Positions 8,221 to 19,117 of a stretch of 64,000 nt of DNA are shown piece by piece (positions within the stretch are counted from its first letter, which is position 1; each line of letters begins with the position of its first letter). This DNA is from Cellulomonas fengjieae (lineage in GTDB: Bacteria; Actinomycetota; Actinomycetes; Actinomycetales; Cellulomonadaceae). A program made the position numbers and the translations under genes. The notes under the pieces are model-generated. The model made no database searches. It was not told where the DNA came from and saw only the letters and a list, made by a program, of their open reading frames with translations. The stretch is from the NCBI RefSeq assembly GCF_018388465.1, contig NZ_CP074404.1:248001-312000 (forward strand). The letters are read 5' to 3'.

Positions 8221-8637
8221 GTGACACCGCCCAAGAAGTCCCAGGAGATGAAGGCGTCGACCGCCGCCGCCAAGCTCGACGTGTACCTGCCGGCGACCCC
8301 GGAGGACTTCCAGAACCGGATGATCACGCGCGAGGAGCTCACGGAGCTGCAGCGCAACCCTCCGCAGTGGCTGGTGGACCTGCGTCGTGAGGGGCCGCAC
8401 CCCCGCAGCGTCATCGCCGGTCGGCTGCGCATCTCCATCAGCGGGCTCGCGCGCGGCGGGATCACCGAGGCGCTGACCACCGAGCAGATCGAGGCCCTGC
8501 AGGCCGACCCGCCCAACTGGCTGGTGCGCGAGCGCGAGATCGCCGCGCAGGTCCGGCTCGAGGAGCGGCTGCAGGAGTCGCGCGAGGCCGATCGCAAGGC
8601 CGAGGCGGACCGCAAGGCCGCCAGCGGCAAGGGCTGA
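8221..8637 (+). CDS. DUF5997 family protein
   Basis: 138-aa cytoplasmic protein of a conserved actinobacterial family without assigned function. The core has two similar halves: TREELTELQRNPPQWLVDLR and TTEQIEALQADPPNWLVRER, joined by a segment (VIAGRLRISISGLARGG) that reads like a helix-turn-helix. The C-terminal 30 residues form a charged, probably coiled-coil helix. GTG 8221 has TACCCT (8209-8214) ending 6 bases before it, so the mRNA is probably leaderless. It faces the LysR-like gene at 8791, its usual partner in related genomes as recalled from knowledge. Confidence 0.85.
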   Translation: MTPPKKSQEMKASTAAAKLDVYLPATPEDFQNRMITREELTELQRNPPQWLVDLRREGPHPRSVIAGRLRISISGLARGGITEALTTEQIEALQADPPNWLVREREIAAQVRLEERLQESREADRKAEADRKAASGKG

Positions 8638-8643
8638 TCAGAG

Positions 8644-8659
8644 CCCGCCGCGGGGCGGG
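8644..8659 (+). terminator. Short GC hairpin after DUF5997
   Basis: Stem CCCGCC/GGCGGG with GCGG loop, 6 bases after the DUF5997 stop. It lacks a T-run, as is common for actinobacterial terminators. Confidence 0.45.
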
Positions 8660-8740
8660 TACCAGCACGGGGGTGTCGCGGTTGAGCGACTCCCCGCGGA
8701 AGTACGGCCGCAGGGACGCCCTGGCGCATGCGACCGCCCA

Positions 8741-8790
8741 GAACAACCTGGGTCGCGTTTCGACCCTGCCAGACGCGACTGGTGTTGTTC
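8741..8790 (-). terminator. Imperfect stem-loop directly after the LysR-like gene
   Basis: Outer arms GAACAAC/GTTGTTC and inner arms GTCGCGT/ACGCGAC are separated by a 4-base internal mismatch and a 14-base loop. It ends one base before the LysR-like stop at 8791, so it probably terminates the trmB operon. The AT content of the outer arm differs from the surroundings. Confidence 0.55.
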
Positions 8791-9591
8791 TCAGCGGCCG
8801 GGGCGAGGGCGACGGGGGTTGGGCTTCTTCGACGACGTGCCCTTCGACGAGCTCTTCGACGAGCTCGGTGCCGATGTGCCCTTCGACGACGAGCTGCCCG
8901 ACGCGCCCTTGCCCGACGCTCGTGCGCCCGAGGCACCGCGCTGCTTCGGCGGCTCCGGAGGTGGTGGTGCGCCGCGGCCGCGCGAGCTCGTCGCGGTGCG
9001 GCCGCGGACGATGCCGATGAACTCCTCGGTGAGGTCGTCGTACCGGTCGGTCACCCACGCGAGCCCGATCGCCGACCCGGGAGCGTCCCGCACGGGACGC
9101 GCGACGAGCCCGCGGCGCTGGTGCAGCCGACCCAGCGACTGCGGGAGCACCAGGACGCCGACGCCGGCGGCGACCAGGTCGACCGCGTCGGCGGTGGTGT
9201 CGACGGCTCCCCCCGCGAACCGGGTGCCGGGCGGGTCCGTCCAGCGCAGCTGGTCGTCGAGGGGCACGACGAGGGTCTCGTCCTCCAGGTCGGCGGCGTC
9301 GACCTCGTCGACCACGCTGATCACGTGGTCCTTGGTCACCATGACGACCGTGGCCTCGGTGTACAGGGGGATGGTCGACAGGTCGTCGCCGTCCGCGGGC
9401 AGGCGCACCAGCGCGGCGTCGGCGGCGCCGGCACGCAGCAGCGGCACGGCCTGGTCGGGCGAGGTGTGCACGAGCTCGATCGGCACGTCGGGCAGCCGCT
9501 CCTGCCACACGCGCAGCCACCGGTCCGGGTTGACGCCGGGCACCAGGGCGATGCGGAACGCGGGCGCGGGGCGGTCCGGGGCGGTGCTCAT
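8791..9591 (-). CDS. LysR-type substrate-binding domain protein lacking a DNA-binding domain
   Basis: 266-aa protein whose residues 12-205 match the periplasmic-binding-like effector domain of LysR regulators (FRIALVPGVNPDRWLRVWQE, VDLVAAGVGVLVLPQSLGRL). There is no N-terminal winged helix: the protein starts directly at the effector domain. The last 55 residues are Ser/Lys/Gly-rich and basic (GTSSKKPNPRRPRPGR), perhaps a nucleic-acid-binding tail. GGAGG lies 6 bases before ATG 9591, which overlaps the trmB stop (ATGA), so it is co-translated with trmB. The convergent DUF5997 gene may supply a DNA-binding partner; that is inference. Confidence 0.8.
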   Translation of the reverse strand: MSTAPDRPAPAFRIALVPGVNPDRWLRVWQERLPDVPIELVHTSPDQAVPLLRAGAADAALVRLPADGDDLSTIPLYTEATVVMVTKDHVISVVDEVDAADLEDETLVVPLDDQLRWTDPPGTRFAGGAVDTTADAVDLVAAGVGVLVLPQSLGRLHQRRGLVARPVRDAPGSAIGLAWVTDRYDDLTEEFIGIVRGRTATSSRGRGAPPPPEPPKQRGASGARASGKGASGSSSSKGTSAPSSSKSSSKGTSSKKPNPRRPRPGR

Positions 9592-10322
9592 CGGACCCTC
9601 CGGAACACCAGGTCGCGGACCTCGTGGCCCAGGTCCAGACCGCGCTGCTCGAACTTGGTGACGGGGCGGTGCGCGGGGTGCGGCGCGAAGCCGTCGGTCG
9701 TGTTCTCCAGGAACGGGTCGGCCGTGAGCACCTCGAGCATCGCGTCGGCGTAGTCCACCCAGTCGGTCGCGCAGTGCAGGGTGCCGCCGATCCGCAGCCG
9801 CGAGCGCAGCAGCGCCACGTGCGACGGCTGCACGAGGCGGCGCTTGTGGTGCCGGGCCTTGGGCCACGGGTCGGGGAAGAACGCGTGCACGGCGTCGAGC
9901 GACTCCTCGGGGAGCACGCTGCGCACCAGGTCGAGCGCGTCGCCGTGCGCGATCCGGACGTTGGTGAGGCCGGCCCGGTCGATCAGCCCGAGCAGGTGCG
10001 CGACACCGGGCAGGTGCGCCTCGACCGCCAGGTAGTCCCGCGCCGGGTCCGCGGCGGCCATCGCGGCGGTCGTCTCGCCCATGCCTGAGCCGATCTCCAG
10101 CACCACGGGCGCCGACCGCCCGAAGAGCGCCCGGGTGTCCAGAGCGCCGTCGCGCAGCGGGACGGGTGAGCGCGGGTCGTGCACCGAGAAGCCGAAGCGC
10201 GGCCACAGCCGGGCCAGCGCGTCCTCGCGCCCGGCACTGAGCGGCGCGCGGCGGGGATGGAATGTGCGCAGCGGCTCGTGCGGGCGGGAGGCCACGTGCC
10301 GGAACGCGTCGGACGGGGTCAC
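9588..10322 (-). CDS. trmB: tRNA (guanine-N7-)-methyltransferase
   Basis: 244-aa SAM-dependent enzyme that makes m7G46 in the tRNA variable loop. The SAM-binding motif VLEIGSGMGETTAAMA is near residue 73 and the family hallmark FFPDPWPKARHHKRRL is near residue 150. The end FEQRGLDLGHEVRDLVFRR is also typical. GTG 10322 is chosen because TAGGCT (10336-10331) lies 8 bases upstream, consistent with leaderless transcription, and no ribosome site is present. It forms an operon with the overlapping LysR-like gene, with 11 bases between its start and the stop of the upstream VOC gene. Confidence 0.95.
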   Translation of the reverse strand: MTPSDAFRHVASRPHEPLRTFHPRRAPLSAGREDALARLWPRFGFSVHDPRSPVPLRDGALDTRALFGRSAPVVLEIGSGMGETTAAMAAADPARDYLAVEAHLPGVAHLLGLIDRAGLTNVRIAHGDALDLVRSVLPEESLDAVHAFFPDPWPKARHHKRRLVQPSHVALLRSRLRIGGTLHCATDWVDYADAMLEVLTADPFLENTTDGFAPHPAHRPVTKFEQRGLDLGHEVRDLVFRRVR

Positions 10323-10333
10323 GAGGGTCCAGC

Positions 10334-11119
10334 CTAGGCGCCGCCGGCCACCGGACCCATCAGCGCGAAGACCTCCCCGAACGGTCCGGCCACGATCGCC
10401 ATGCGGCCGAACGGCGTGTCCGTGGCCGGGCTGACCACCGTGCCGCCCAGCTCCGCCACCTGCGCGGCCGACACCTCCGCGTCGGCGACGCCGAAGTAGA
10501 GGGTCCACGCGGCCGGCGCGTCGGCCCCCGCCTGCGGGCCGTAGCCGCCGACGCCGGCGAGCGGTTCCCCCTCCAGCGACACGGACGCGTACTGGAACCC
10601 GGGCGCGCTCAGGTCCTCGACCGTGTACCCGAACACCCGCTGGTAGAAGGCGAGCGCGCCGGGCTGGTCGTGCACCATGACCTCGCACCACACCACCGCG
10701 CCGGGCTCGTCCACGACGTCCCAGCCGGTGTGCGTGCCGGGCTCCCAGACGCCGAACACGGCCCCGGCGGTGTCGGCGAAGAGCGCCATGGCGCCGAGGT
10801 CCATGATCCGCATCGCGGGAACGATCTCCTTCCCGCCCGCCTCGGTGATGGCGGCCGTGGTCGCCGCGAGGTCGTCGGCGGCCAGGTACACGCACCAGGC
10901 GGGCGGCCCGGGCGGGTCCGCCTCCATGGGCTCGCCCATCCCGACGACCCGTCGGCCGCCGACGTGCGCCTGCGTGTAGAAGCCGAGCTCCGGGCCGCCC
11001 ACCTCGAACTCCCACCCGAGCAGCGGCCCGTAGAACGCGCGGGCGGTCGTCAGGTCCGGGACGGTGATGTCTGCCCAGGCCGGGGTGCCGGTCGGCCAGG
11101 CGTCGTGATGAGTGGTCAT
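10334..11119 (-). CDS. Two-domain VOC (glyoxalase/bleomycin resistance) family protein
   Basis: 261-aa protein with two vicinal-oxygen-chelate domains in tandem. The first starts PAWADITVPDLTTARAFYGP near residue 13; the second starts GAVVWCEVMVHDQPGALAFY near residue 135. Each ends in a FG(E/V)FxL/W-type strand. This arrangement is common in actinobacterial proteins annotated as hydroxylases or glyoxalases, but the metal ligands and substrate cannot be assigned. ATG 11119 is preferred over upstream in-frame codons because it gives the usual short MTTHH leader. It may be first in a run with trmB. Confidence 0.85.
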   Translation of the reverse strand: MTTHHDAWPTGTPAWADITVPDLTTARAFYGPLLGWEFEVGGPELGFYTQAHVGGRRVVGMGEPMEADPPGPPAWCVYLAADDLAATTAAITEAGGKEIVPAMRIMDLGAMALFADTAGAVFGVWEPGTHTGWDVVDEPGAVVWCEVMVHDQPGALAFYQRVFGYTVEDLSAPGFQYASVSLEGEPLAGVGGYGPQAGADAPAAWTLYFGVADAEVSAAQVAELGGTVVSPATDTPFGRMAIVAGPFGEVFALMGPVAGGA

Positions 11120-11209
11120 GGACCCACCCAACACCCCACCACCGGCCGGTGCGCGTCGACCGGCGGCCAACCAGAGACAACCGGGTGACGCCTGTGGTAG
11201 CCACGTCTC

Positions 11210-12193
11210 ATGGCCGACGCACCGGACGGCGAGTCACCGGTCGACATCACCGGGCAGCCCCCCGGTCCGGACACCCACGCGGAGAGTGCGCTCACGGTGG
11301 CGGTCGCGTTCGGCGCCAACCTGCTGATCGCGATCGCCAAGACCGGCGCAGCCGTCGTCACGGCGTCGGCCTCGATGCTCGCGGAGGCGGCGCACTCGTG
11401 GGCGGACACCGGCAACGAGATCTTCCTGATCATCGCGCAGCGCCGTGCCGCCAAGGCCGCGGACGCCGACCACCCGTTCGGGTACGGGCGGGAGGTCTAC
11501 GTCTGGTCCCTCTTCGCGGCGATCGGCCTGTTCGCGGTGGGGGCGGGCGTCTCGATCACGCACGGGATCTCCGAGCTCGCGGACCCGGAGCCGGCCAGCG
11601 ACTTCGGCGTCGCGTACGCGGTGCTCGCGGTGGCGTTCGTCCTCGAGGCCATCTCGTTCCGGCAGGCGACGCGGCAGGCCCGGCAGGGGGCCGCGACGCA
11701 GCACCAGGACCTGCTCGACCACGTCCTGGCGACCTCCGACCCGACGGTGCGCGCCGTGTTCTTCGAGGACGCGGCGGCGCTGGTCGGCGTGGTCGTCGCG
11801 GCAGCGGGGATCGGGTTGCACCAGGTGACCGGGTCGCCCGTGCCGGACGCGGTGGGCTCGATCCTGGTGGGGATCCTGCTCGGGGTCGTCGCGGTCGTGC
11901 TGATCGACCGGAACCGCCGGTTCCTGGTCGGCCAGGTGGTGGACCCGCAGGTGAGGGCAGCCGCGGTGCGGTCCCTGCTCTCGTTCACCGAGGTCGAGCG
12001 GGTGACCATGCTGCGGCTCGAGTTCGTCGGCGCCCGGCAGGTGTACCTCACCGGCGCGGTGGACCTCGCGGGGAACATGACCGAGACGGACACGGCACGC
12101 GTGCTGGCCTCGCTCGAGCGCCGCCTGGCCCGGTCGCCCGCCGTGGTGGGCGCGACCCTGACGCTGTCCCTGCCCGAGGACCCGGCCCTGTGA
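11210..12193 (+). CDS. Cation diffusion facilitator family transporter
   Basis: 327-aa inner-membrane metal/proton antiporter. Six hydrophobic segments are visible between residues 28 and 235. The metal-site helix carries AEAAHSWADTGNEI (His and Asp ligands) near residue 59, and a second site sits in VFFEDAAALVG near residue 183. A cytoplasmic C-terminal domain of about 95 residues follows. The layout resembles the SLC30A9-like branch, usually zinc or manganese. No metal-responsive operator was recognised upstream. It is divergent from the VOC gene and convergent with the hydrolase. Confidence 0.9.
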   Translation: MADAPDGESPVDITGQPPGPDTHAESALTVAVAFGANLLIAIAKTGAAVVTASASMLAEAAHSWADTGNEIFLIIAQRRAAKAADADHPFGYGREVYVWSLFAAIGLFAVGAGVSITHGISELADPEPASDFGVAYAVLAVAFVLEAISFRQATRQARQGAATQHQDLLDHVLATSDPTVRAVFFEDAAALVGVVVAAAGIGLHQVTGSPVPDAVGSILVGILLGVVAVVLIDRNRRFLVGQVVDPQVRAAAVRSLLSFTEVERVTMLRLEFVGARQVYLTGAVDLAGNMTETDTARVLASLERRLARSPAVVGATLTLSLPEDPAL

Positions 12194-12233
12194 GCGAGGG
12201 GGTGCGCGTCGCGGCGGACGGCCGGTCCCCCGA

Positions 12234-13178
12234 TCAGGGCAGGCGGGCGTCCAGGAACGCCAGCACCTCGCCGACGTAGGTGTCGCGGGCGGGCGCCGGG
12301 GACAGCGCCAGGTCGTGCGCGCCACCGGGGATCTCGACGAACGTGACGTCCGGGCCGAGCAGAGGTGCGCGCTCCTTGATGTGCGCGACGTCGAGCACCG
12401 AGTCGGTGGTCACCAGGGCGTCGTGCCACGCGTCGTCCGGACCTGACGCGTCGGACGCCAGCACGAGCACGGGGACGTCGATGTCCAGCCCGCGGGCCAC
12501 CCTGGCGTGCCCACGGCGGACCGTCCGGGCGAACCCGGCCCGTGCCGGGAACCCGTCGAACGGCTTCCACGCCAGGTCGTACGACCACTCGCCGCCGGTG
12601 CTCTGGTGCAGGGCGCGGCCGTAGTACGGGTCGATCCCGCTGACGACGAGGTTCGGGGCGACCTTGCCGACGACGTCCAGCACGCCGGTGAACACGGTGC
12701 GCTCGAACCACGAGCCCCGCAGGTCGAGCCATGGGCTGTTCAGCACGAGCGCGTCGATCAGGCCCTCGCCGCGGCGGGAGTCGGCCCACAGGGACGTGAC
12801 GAGCCCGCCCATCGAGTGGCCGAGCAGGACGACCTCGTCGTGGTCGGCGCGCAGGAGGCGGATCGCGGCGTCGAGCTCCTCGGCGAACGCGCCCAGGTCC
12901 GTGACGTGGTTGGGCGGTCGGCCGTCGCGGATCGAGCGCCCGTAGTCGCGCAGGTCGAGCGCGTAGACGTCGTAGCCGTGCGCGGCCAGGGCGTCACCGA
13001 GCGCGGCGTGGAAAAAGTAGTCGACGAAGCCGTGCACGTACAGCAGTGCGCGTCGCGAGGGCGATCCGGTCCGGTGCACGAGCGTCGCGACGGGGTCCGG
13101 GGAGCCGCCGTCGGGACGCAGGGGGAGGGTGCGCGCGGTCCAGCCCGCACCGAGCACGTCGAGGGCGTCGTCGGTCAT
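12234..13178 (-). CDS. Alpha/beta hydrolase (monoacylglycerol-lipase-like)
   Basis: 314-aa cytoplasmic hydrolase. ALLYVHGFVDYFF near residue 44 is the oxyanion strand, and GHSMGG near residue 120 carries the nucleophile serine. The acid probably lies in LASDASGPDD and the histidine in PGGAHDLALS. ALDLRDYGRS is typical of the lysophospholipase/Hydrolase_4 family. It has no signal peptide. ATG 13178 gives a normal length; upstream in-frame codons extend into the clpB control region. It is divergent from clpB, so its own promoter lies close to the HAIR operator; whether it belongs to the heat-shock regulon is not shown. Confidence 0.85.
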   Translation of the reverse strand: MTDDALDVLGAGWTARTLPLRPDGGSPDPVATLVHRTGSPSRRALLYVHGFVDYFFHAALGDALAAHGYDVYALDLRDYGRSIRDGRPPNHVTDLGAFAEELDAAIRLLRADHDEVVLLGHSMGGLVTSLWADSRRGEGLIDALVLNSPWLDLRGSWFERTVFTGVLDVVGKVAPNLVVSGIDPYYGRALHQSTGGEWSYDLAWKPFDGFPARAGFARTVRRGHARVARGLDIDVPVLVLASDASGPDDAWHDALVTTDSVLDVAHIKERAPLLGPDVTFVEIPGGAHDLALSPAPARDTYVGEVLAFLDARLP

Positions 13179-13222
13179 GGCGCGAATCGTGCCACGGACC
13201 CGCCCCACGGGTGGCGGGCAGA

Positions 13223-13243
13223 GTTGAGTGGAATAGACTCAAC
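13223..13243 (+). promoter_or_regulatory. HAIR-type HspR operator upstream of clpB
   Basis: Inverted repeat GTTGAGT-N7-ACTCAAC, matching the known actinobacterial HAIR consensus CTTGAGT-N7-ACTCAAG except for the outermost base pair. It lies 50 bases before the clpB start. HspR is known to repress clpB and dnaK operons through this element. The hspR gene itself is not in the window. Confidence 0.88.
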
Positions 13244-13293
13244 TTCGGCCGTCGTTGCGATGAGCAGACACGACACACTTCTCAGGAGGTCAT

Positions 13294-15882
<2,589 letters not shown>

Positions 15883-15888
15883 CCGGCC

Positions 15889-15916
15889 GGGCTGGGCTGA
15901 CCCGTCAGCCCAGCCC
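15889..15916. terminator. Bidirectional terminator between clpB and the PQQ-propeller gene
   Basis: Perfect 12-bp stem GGGCTGGGCTGA / TCAGCCCAGCCC with a CCCG loop, starting 7 bases after the clpB stop. The right arm contains the stop codon of the convergent gene, so one hairpin serves both. Confidence 0.8.
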
Positions 15917-17353
15917 CACCATGCCCTGCTCGCCGGCGCCGACCAGGTAGCGGCCCGCCGCGAGGGCGAGGTAGACGCCGTCGGGCGTCGCCAGGCGACG
16001 CACGAGCGTGCCGTCCCTGCGGTCCAGGACCGTCACCGTCGCCGCGCCGTCCTCCGCGTCGGCGGACTCCACCAGCAGGATGTGCGCCCCGTCGGTCAGC
16101 AGCTCGGCGGAGCTCCCGTCGGCGACCCCCGGAGCGGTCCAGCGGCTGGCGCCGGTGCGCGCGTCCAGGGCGACGACCCGCTCGCCAGCGCTCAGGTAGA
16201 CCGTTTCCTCGAGGATGAGCACGGTCTCCCGCCAGCCGGACGAGGCACCGACGTCGGCGGCCCAGAGCCGCTCACCGGTCCGGCCGTCCCAGCCGTACGC
16301 CTTGTCACCGATCGACACCTCGAGCCCGGGCACGCTGCCGTCGTCGACTGCCCGTTCGAGCAGCTGGCCGCGCACCTCGAGGGGTGGCCGGCCCGGGCGG
16401 AACACCCGTTGGAGCCGCCCGACACCGTCCGGATCCGGGCGGTCCAGGTAGAACCGTCCCTGCGACGTCATCCCCCAGCTGTCCGTCTCGGTGTCCTCCT
16501 CCACCCGCTCGCCGGACGCGGACACGAGCACGGCGCCGCCGGTCAGGTTGAGCACGACCGCCAGGTCGCCGATCCCCGTGATGAACGTGCTCCCCGGGTC
16601 CACCACCCCGCGCACCGGGTCGGCGTGCCGGTACCGCCAGAGCTCCTCGCCGGTGAGCGGGTCGGTCGCGACGACGACGAGGTGGCGGTCGTCGCCGATC
16701 GTCGCCGCGGCGACCAGCCCCGGCAGGACCGCGATCGAGACGGTCGGGATGATCGGGTGGTCGGCGAGCACGCGTCCGTCGGCCAGGTCCAGGACCACCA
16801 CCCGCGACCCGGTGGGCATCTGCGCACCGTCGCCACCGTTCTCGGAGCTGCTCAGGTCGCCCTCGATCACGAGGCAGACCACCCGTTCCGGCTCGACGCC
16901 GGGGTCCGCGGTGCACATCGCCCCGCCGGGCGTCGGCGGGTCCGCGTCGGGACCCGTGAGGGGCGTGGACCAGGCGCGCTCGCCGGTGCGCAGGTCGAGT
17001 GCGTCGTAGGACGTGGCGCCGCCGGCCGACCCCACGGCGCCGTGCAGGCGGTCGTTCGCGACGGGGCCGTCCACGGCGGGCGCGGTCATGCCGTCCGCGA
17101 GCCGCCACCGGACCTCGAGCCTCTCGCCCAGCGGGGCGATCGCCCCCGGCAGCGCCGCGATCCGCGCGTCCGCGGCGCGGGACCGGGCGTCGGCTACCTG
17201 CTGTACCCCCAGGGCGATGCCCACCGCCGCGACCGGAACCGCCCACAGCCACCACCGGCGGCCTCGTCGGGCGGCCGGTTGCGGCGCCGGCGACTCGGTC
17301 GGTTCGTCCGACTCGACAAGGTCGACCGGGGTGAGGGGGCCGCGACGCGCCAT
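15905..17353 (-). CDS. Membrane-anchored PQQ-like beta-propeller protein
   Basis: 482-aa protein with a short cytoplasmic N-terminus, one transmembrane helix (WWLWAVPVAAVGIALGVQQV, residues about 34-53) and an extracellular beta-propeller. Repeated PQQ-type blades read DLRTGERAWSTPL, DPLTGEELWRYRH, DGRTGERLWAADV and DARTGASRWTAPG. No catalytic residues or PQQ ligands are apparent, so it may be a scaffold or sensor rather than an enzyme. Leaderless start: TACTCT (17365-17360) lies 6 bases before ATG 17353. It is divergent from the oxidoreductase at 17391. Confidence 0.85.
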   Translation of the reverse strand: MARRGPLTPVDLVESDEPTESPAPQPAARRGRRWWLWAVPVAAVGIALGVQQVADARSRAADARIAALPGAIAPLGERLEVRWRLADGMTAPAVDGPVANDRLHGAVGSAGGATSYDALDLRTGERAWSTPLTGPDADPPTPGGAMCTADPGVEPERVVCLVIEGDLSSSENGGDGAQMPTGSRVVVLDLADGRVLADHPIIPTVSIAVLPGLVAAATIGDDRHLVVVATDPLTGEELWRYRHADPVRGVVDPGSTFITGIGDLAVVLNLTGGAVLVSASGERVEEDTETDSWGMTSQGRFYLDRPDPDGVGRLQRVFRPGRPPLEVRGQLLERAVDDGSVPGLEVSIGDKAYGWDGRTGERLWAADVGASSGWRETVLILEETVYLSAGERVVALDARTGASRWTAPGVADGSSAELLTDGAHILLVESADAEDGAATVTVLDRRDGTLVRRLATPDGVYLALAAGRYLVGAGEQGMVGLG

Positions 17354-17390
17354 GGCCGGAGAGTACCGCCGCGCCTGGCAGGCTGCGGGC

Positions 17391-18452
17391 ATGTCATCCG
17401 ACCTCCTCCTGCCCGAGCCGCGCGTCGCCGACCCCCGGGAGGCACCCCCGCTGCGCTGGGGCGTGCTGGCGCCCGGGTTCATCGCCGGCCGGTGGGCGCA
17501 CGCCGTCCGCACGCACACCTCGCAGCGGGTCGTCGCCGCGGGGTCGCGGTCGCTCCCACGGGCGCAGGAGTTCGCCGACGCCCACGGGATCGACCGGGCG
17601 TACGGGTCCTACCAGCAGCTGGTCGAGGACCCCGACGTCGACGTCGTGTATGTCGCCAGCCCGCACAGCCACCACCGCGACCAGGCGCTCCTGGCGATCG
17701 AGGCCGGCAAGCACGTGCTGGTCGAGAAGGCGTTCACCCGCAACGCCGCCGAGGCGCGCGAGCTCGTCGACGCGGCCCGGGCCGCCGGCGTGCTGCTCAT
17801 GGAGGCCATGTGGACCCGGTACCTGCCGCACACCGACGTGATCCGACGCCTGCTGGCGGACGGCGCGCTGGGCGACGTGCACCGCGTGGCCGCCGACTAC
17901 GGCGTCCGCACCGCGCCGGACCCGTCGCACCGGCTCCTGGACCCGGCACTGGCCGGTGGCGTGCTGCTGGACCTCGGGGTGTACCCGCTGGCGTTCGCGT
18001 CGTTCGCCGCGTCGGCCGCGCGCCCCACGAGCGTCCAGGCGACCGGGGTTCTGGCGTCCACCGGCGTGGACGCCCAGGTGTCGGCGATGGTCGGGTACGG
18101 ACCCGACCTGCAGACCTCGGTCTTCACGTCGCTGCTCGCCGCGACGCCGCACACCGCCCAGATCGCCGGCTCGGCCGCGCGCGTCGAGGTGGGGGAGCAG
18201 TTCTACCTTCCGACGACCGTGACGCTCGTGCGCGACGGGCAGCGGGCCACCTGGGACGACAACCGCATCCACGGGCACGACGGCCTGTGCTTCCAGGCGG
18301 CGGCCCTCGCCCGGTATGTCGCCGAGGGCAGGACCGAGTCCCCGTGGCAGCCGCTCGACGAGACGGTCGCGATCCTCGAGACCGCCGACGAGATCCGCCG
18401 ACAGCTCGGCGTGGTCTACCCCGGGGAGGACGCGACCGGGCTGGCATCCTGA
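17391..18452 (+). CDS. Gfo/Idh/MocA family oxidoreductase
   Basis: 353-aa NAD(P)-dependent dehydrogenase of sugars, inositols or related compounds. The Rossmann N-terminus is LRWGVLAPGFIAGRWAHAV, with G-to-P and other departures from GxGxxG. The family catalytic motif EKP is replaced by EKAF in HVLVEKAFTRNAAEAREL. The C-terminal domain carries ALAGGVLLDLGVYPLAFA. The same EKAF variant occurs in the paralogue at 59009, which is about the same size and similar throughout. ATG 17391 is the first sensible start. The TetR gene follows after 5 bases, so they form an operon. Substrate unknown. Confidence 0.88.
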   Translation: MSSDLLLPEPRVADPREAPPLRWGVLAPGFIAGRWAHAVRTHTSQRVVAAGSRSLPRAQEFADAHGIDRAYGSYQQLVEDPDVDVVYVASPHSHHRDQALLAIEAGKHVLVEKAFTRNAAEARELVDAARAAGVLLMEAMWTRYLPHTDVIRRLLADGALGDVHRVAADYGVRTAPDPSHRLLDPALAGGVLLDLGVYPLAFASFAASAARPTSVQATGVLASTGVDAQVSAMVGYGPDLQTSVFTSLLAATPHTAQIAGSAARVEVGEQFYLPTTVTLVRDGQRATWDDNRIHGHDGLCFQAAALARYVAEGRTESPWQPLDETVAILETADEIRRQLGVVYPGEDATGLAS

Positions 18453-18457
18453 GGCCC

Positions 18458-19075
18458 ATGACCACCGAGGCCGGCTCCCCGCGGTCGGGCGGCTACGCCA
18501 GGGGTCGCGCCACCCGCGCGGAGATCCTCGACGCCGCCATGCGGCTGTTCGGCGAGGTCGGGTACCGCACGGCCTCCCTGCGGGAGGTGGCCGCCCGCGT
18601 CGGCATCTCCCACCCCGGCCTGCTGCACCACTTCCCCAGCAAGGCGGCGCTGCTCGCGGCGGTCCTGGAGCGGCGCGACGAGGTCGACGAGGCGGCGTTC
18701 CAGGCGGACCTGGCCGCCGGGCACGAGTACGTGGAGGCGCTGACCCGGGTGATCGAGCGCAACGCGTCGCGCCCCGGCATCGTCGAGCTGTACGCGACGC
18801 TCTCCGCCGAGGCCACGTCGCCTGGGCACCCCGCGCACGCCTACTTCCAGGAGCGCTACCGGCGCGTGGTCGACCGAGCGGTCGGCGAGTTCGAGCGCTG
18901 GCGCGACGAGGGTCGGCTGCGGCCCGGTCTGGACCCGGAGACCGCCGCCCGGCTCACCGTCGCGGTCCTGGACGGCATGCAGATCCAGTGGCTGCTGACG
19001 GCGGACGCCCCGGACGCCCGTCCGGACATGGCGGCCGCCCTGCGGGCCCAGCTCAACGCGGTGCAGGCCCCCTGA
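18458..19075 (+). CDS. TetR/AcrR family transcriptional regulator
   Basis: 205-aa repressor-type regulator. The HTH is residues 20-64 (ILDAAMRLFGEVGYRTASLR, then ISHPGLLHHFPSKAALLAAV). The ligand domain has the TetR_C_6-like pattern IVELYATLSAEATSPGHPAH and ends LDGMQIQWLL. This resembles the TetR at 50195, which shares GLLHHF/GVLHHF and DGMQIQWLL/DGLQVQWLL, so the two belong to one subfamily. It lies 5 bases after the oxidoreductase, whose operon it probably controls. No palindrome was found near 17391. Confidence 0.9.
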   Translation: MTTEAGSPRSGGYARGRATRAEILDAAMRLFGEVGYRTASLREVAARVGISHPGLLHHFPSKAALLAAVLERRDEVDEAAFQADLAAGHEYVEALTRVIERNASRPGIVELYATLSAEATSPGHPAHAYFQERYRRVVDRAVGEFERWRDEGRLRPGLDPETAARLTVAVLDGMQIQWLLTADAPDARPDMAAALRAQLNAVQAP

Positions 19076-19079
19076 GGTC

Positions 19080-19092
19080 GGTTGTTGCAACC
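19080..19092. terminator. Small hairpin between convergent genes
   Basis: GGTTG-TTG-CAACC just after the TetR stop and before the convergent SUKH-like gene. The stem is short; it is a weak terminator candidate. Confidence 0.3.
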
Positions 19093-19117
19093 ACCGAGCT
19101 GGGCCGCAACCACGGCC

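Noticed and set aside
11120..11209. Metal or czcD-type riboswitch before the CDF transporter
   Set aside because: The 90-base gap shows no paired structure matching known metal riboswitches and is shared with the divergent VOC promoter.
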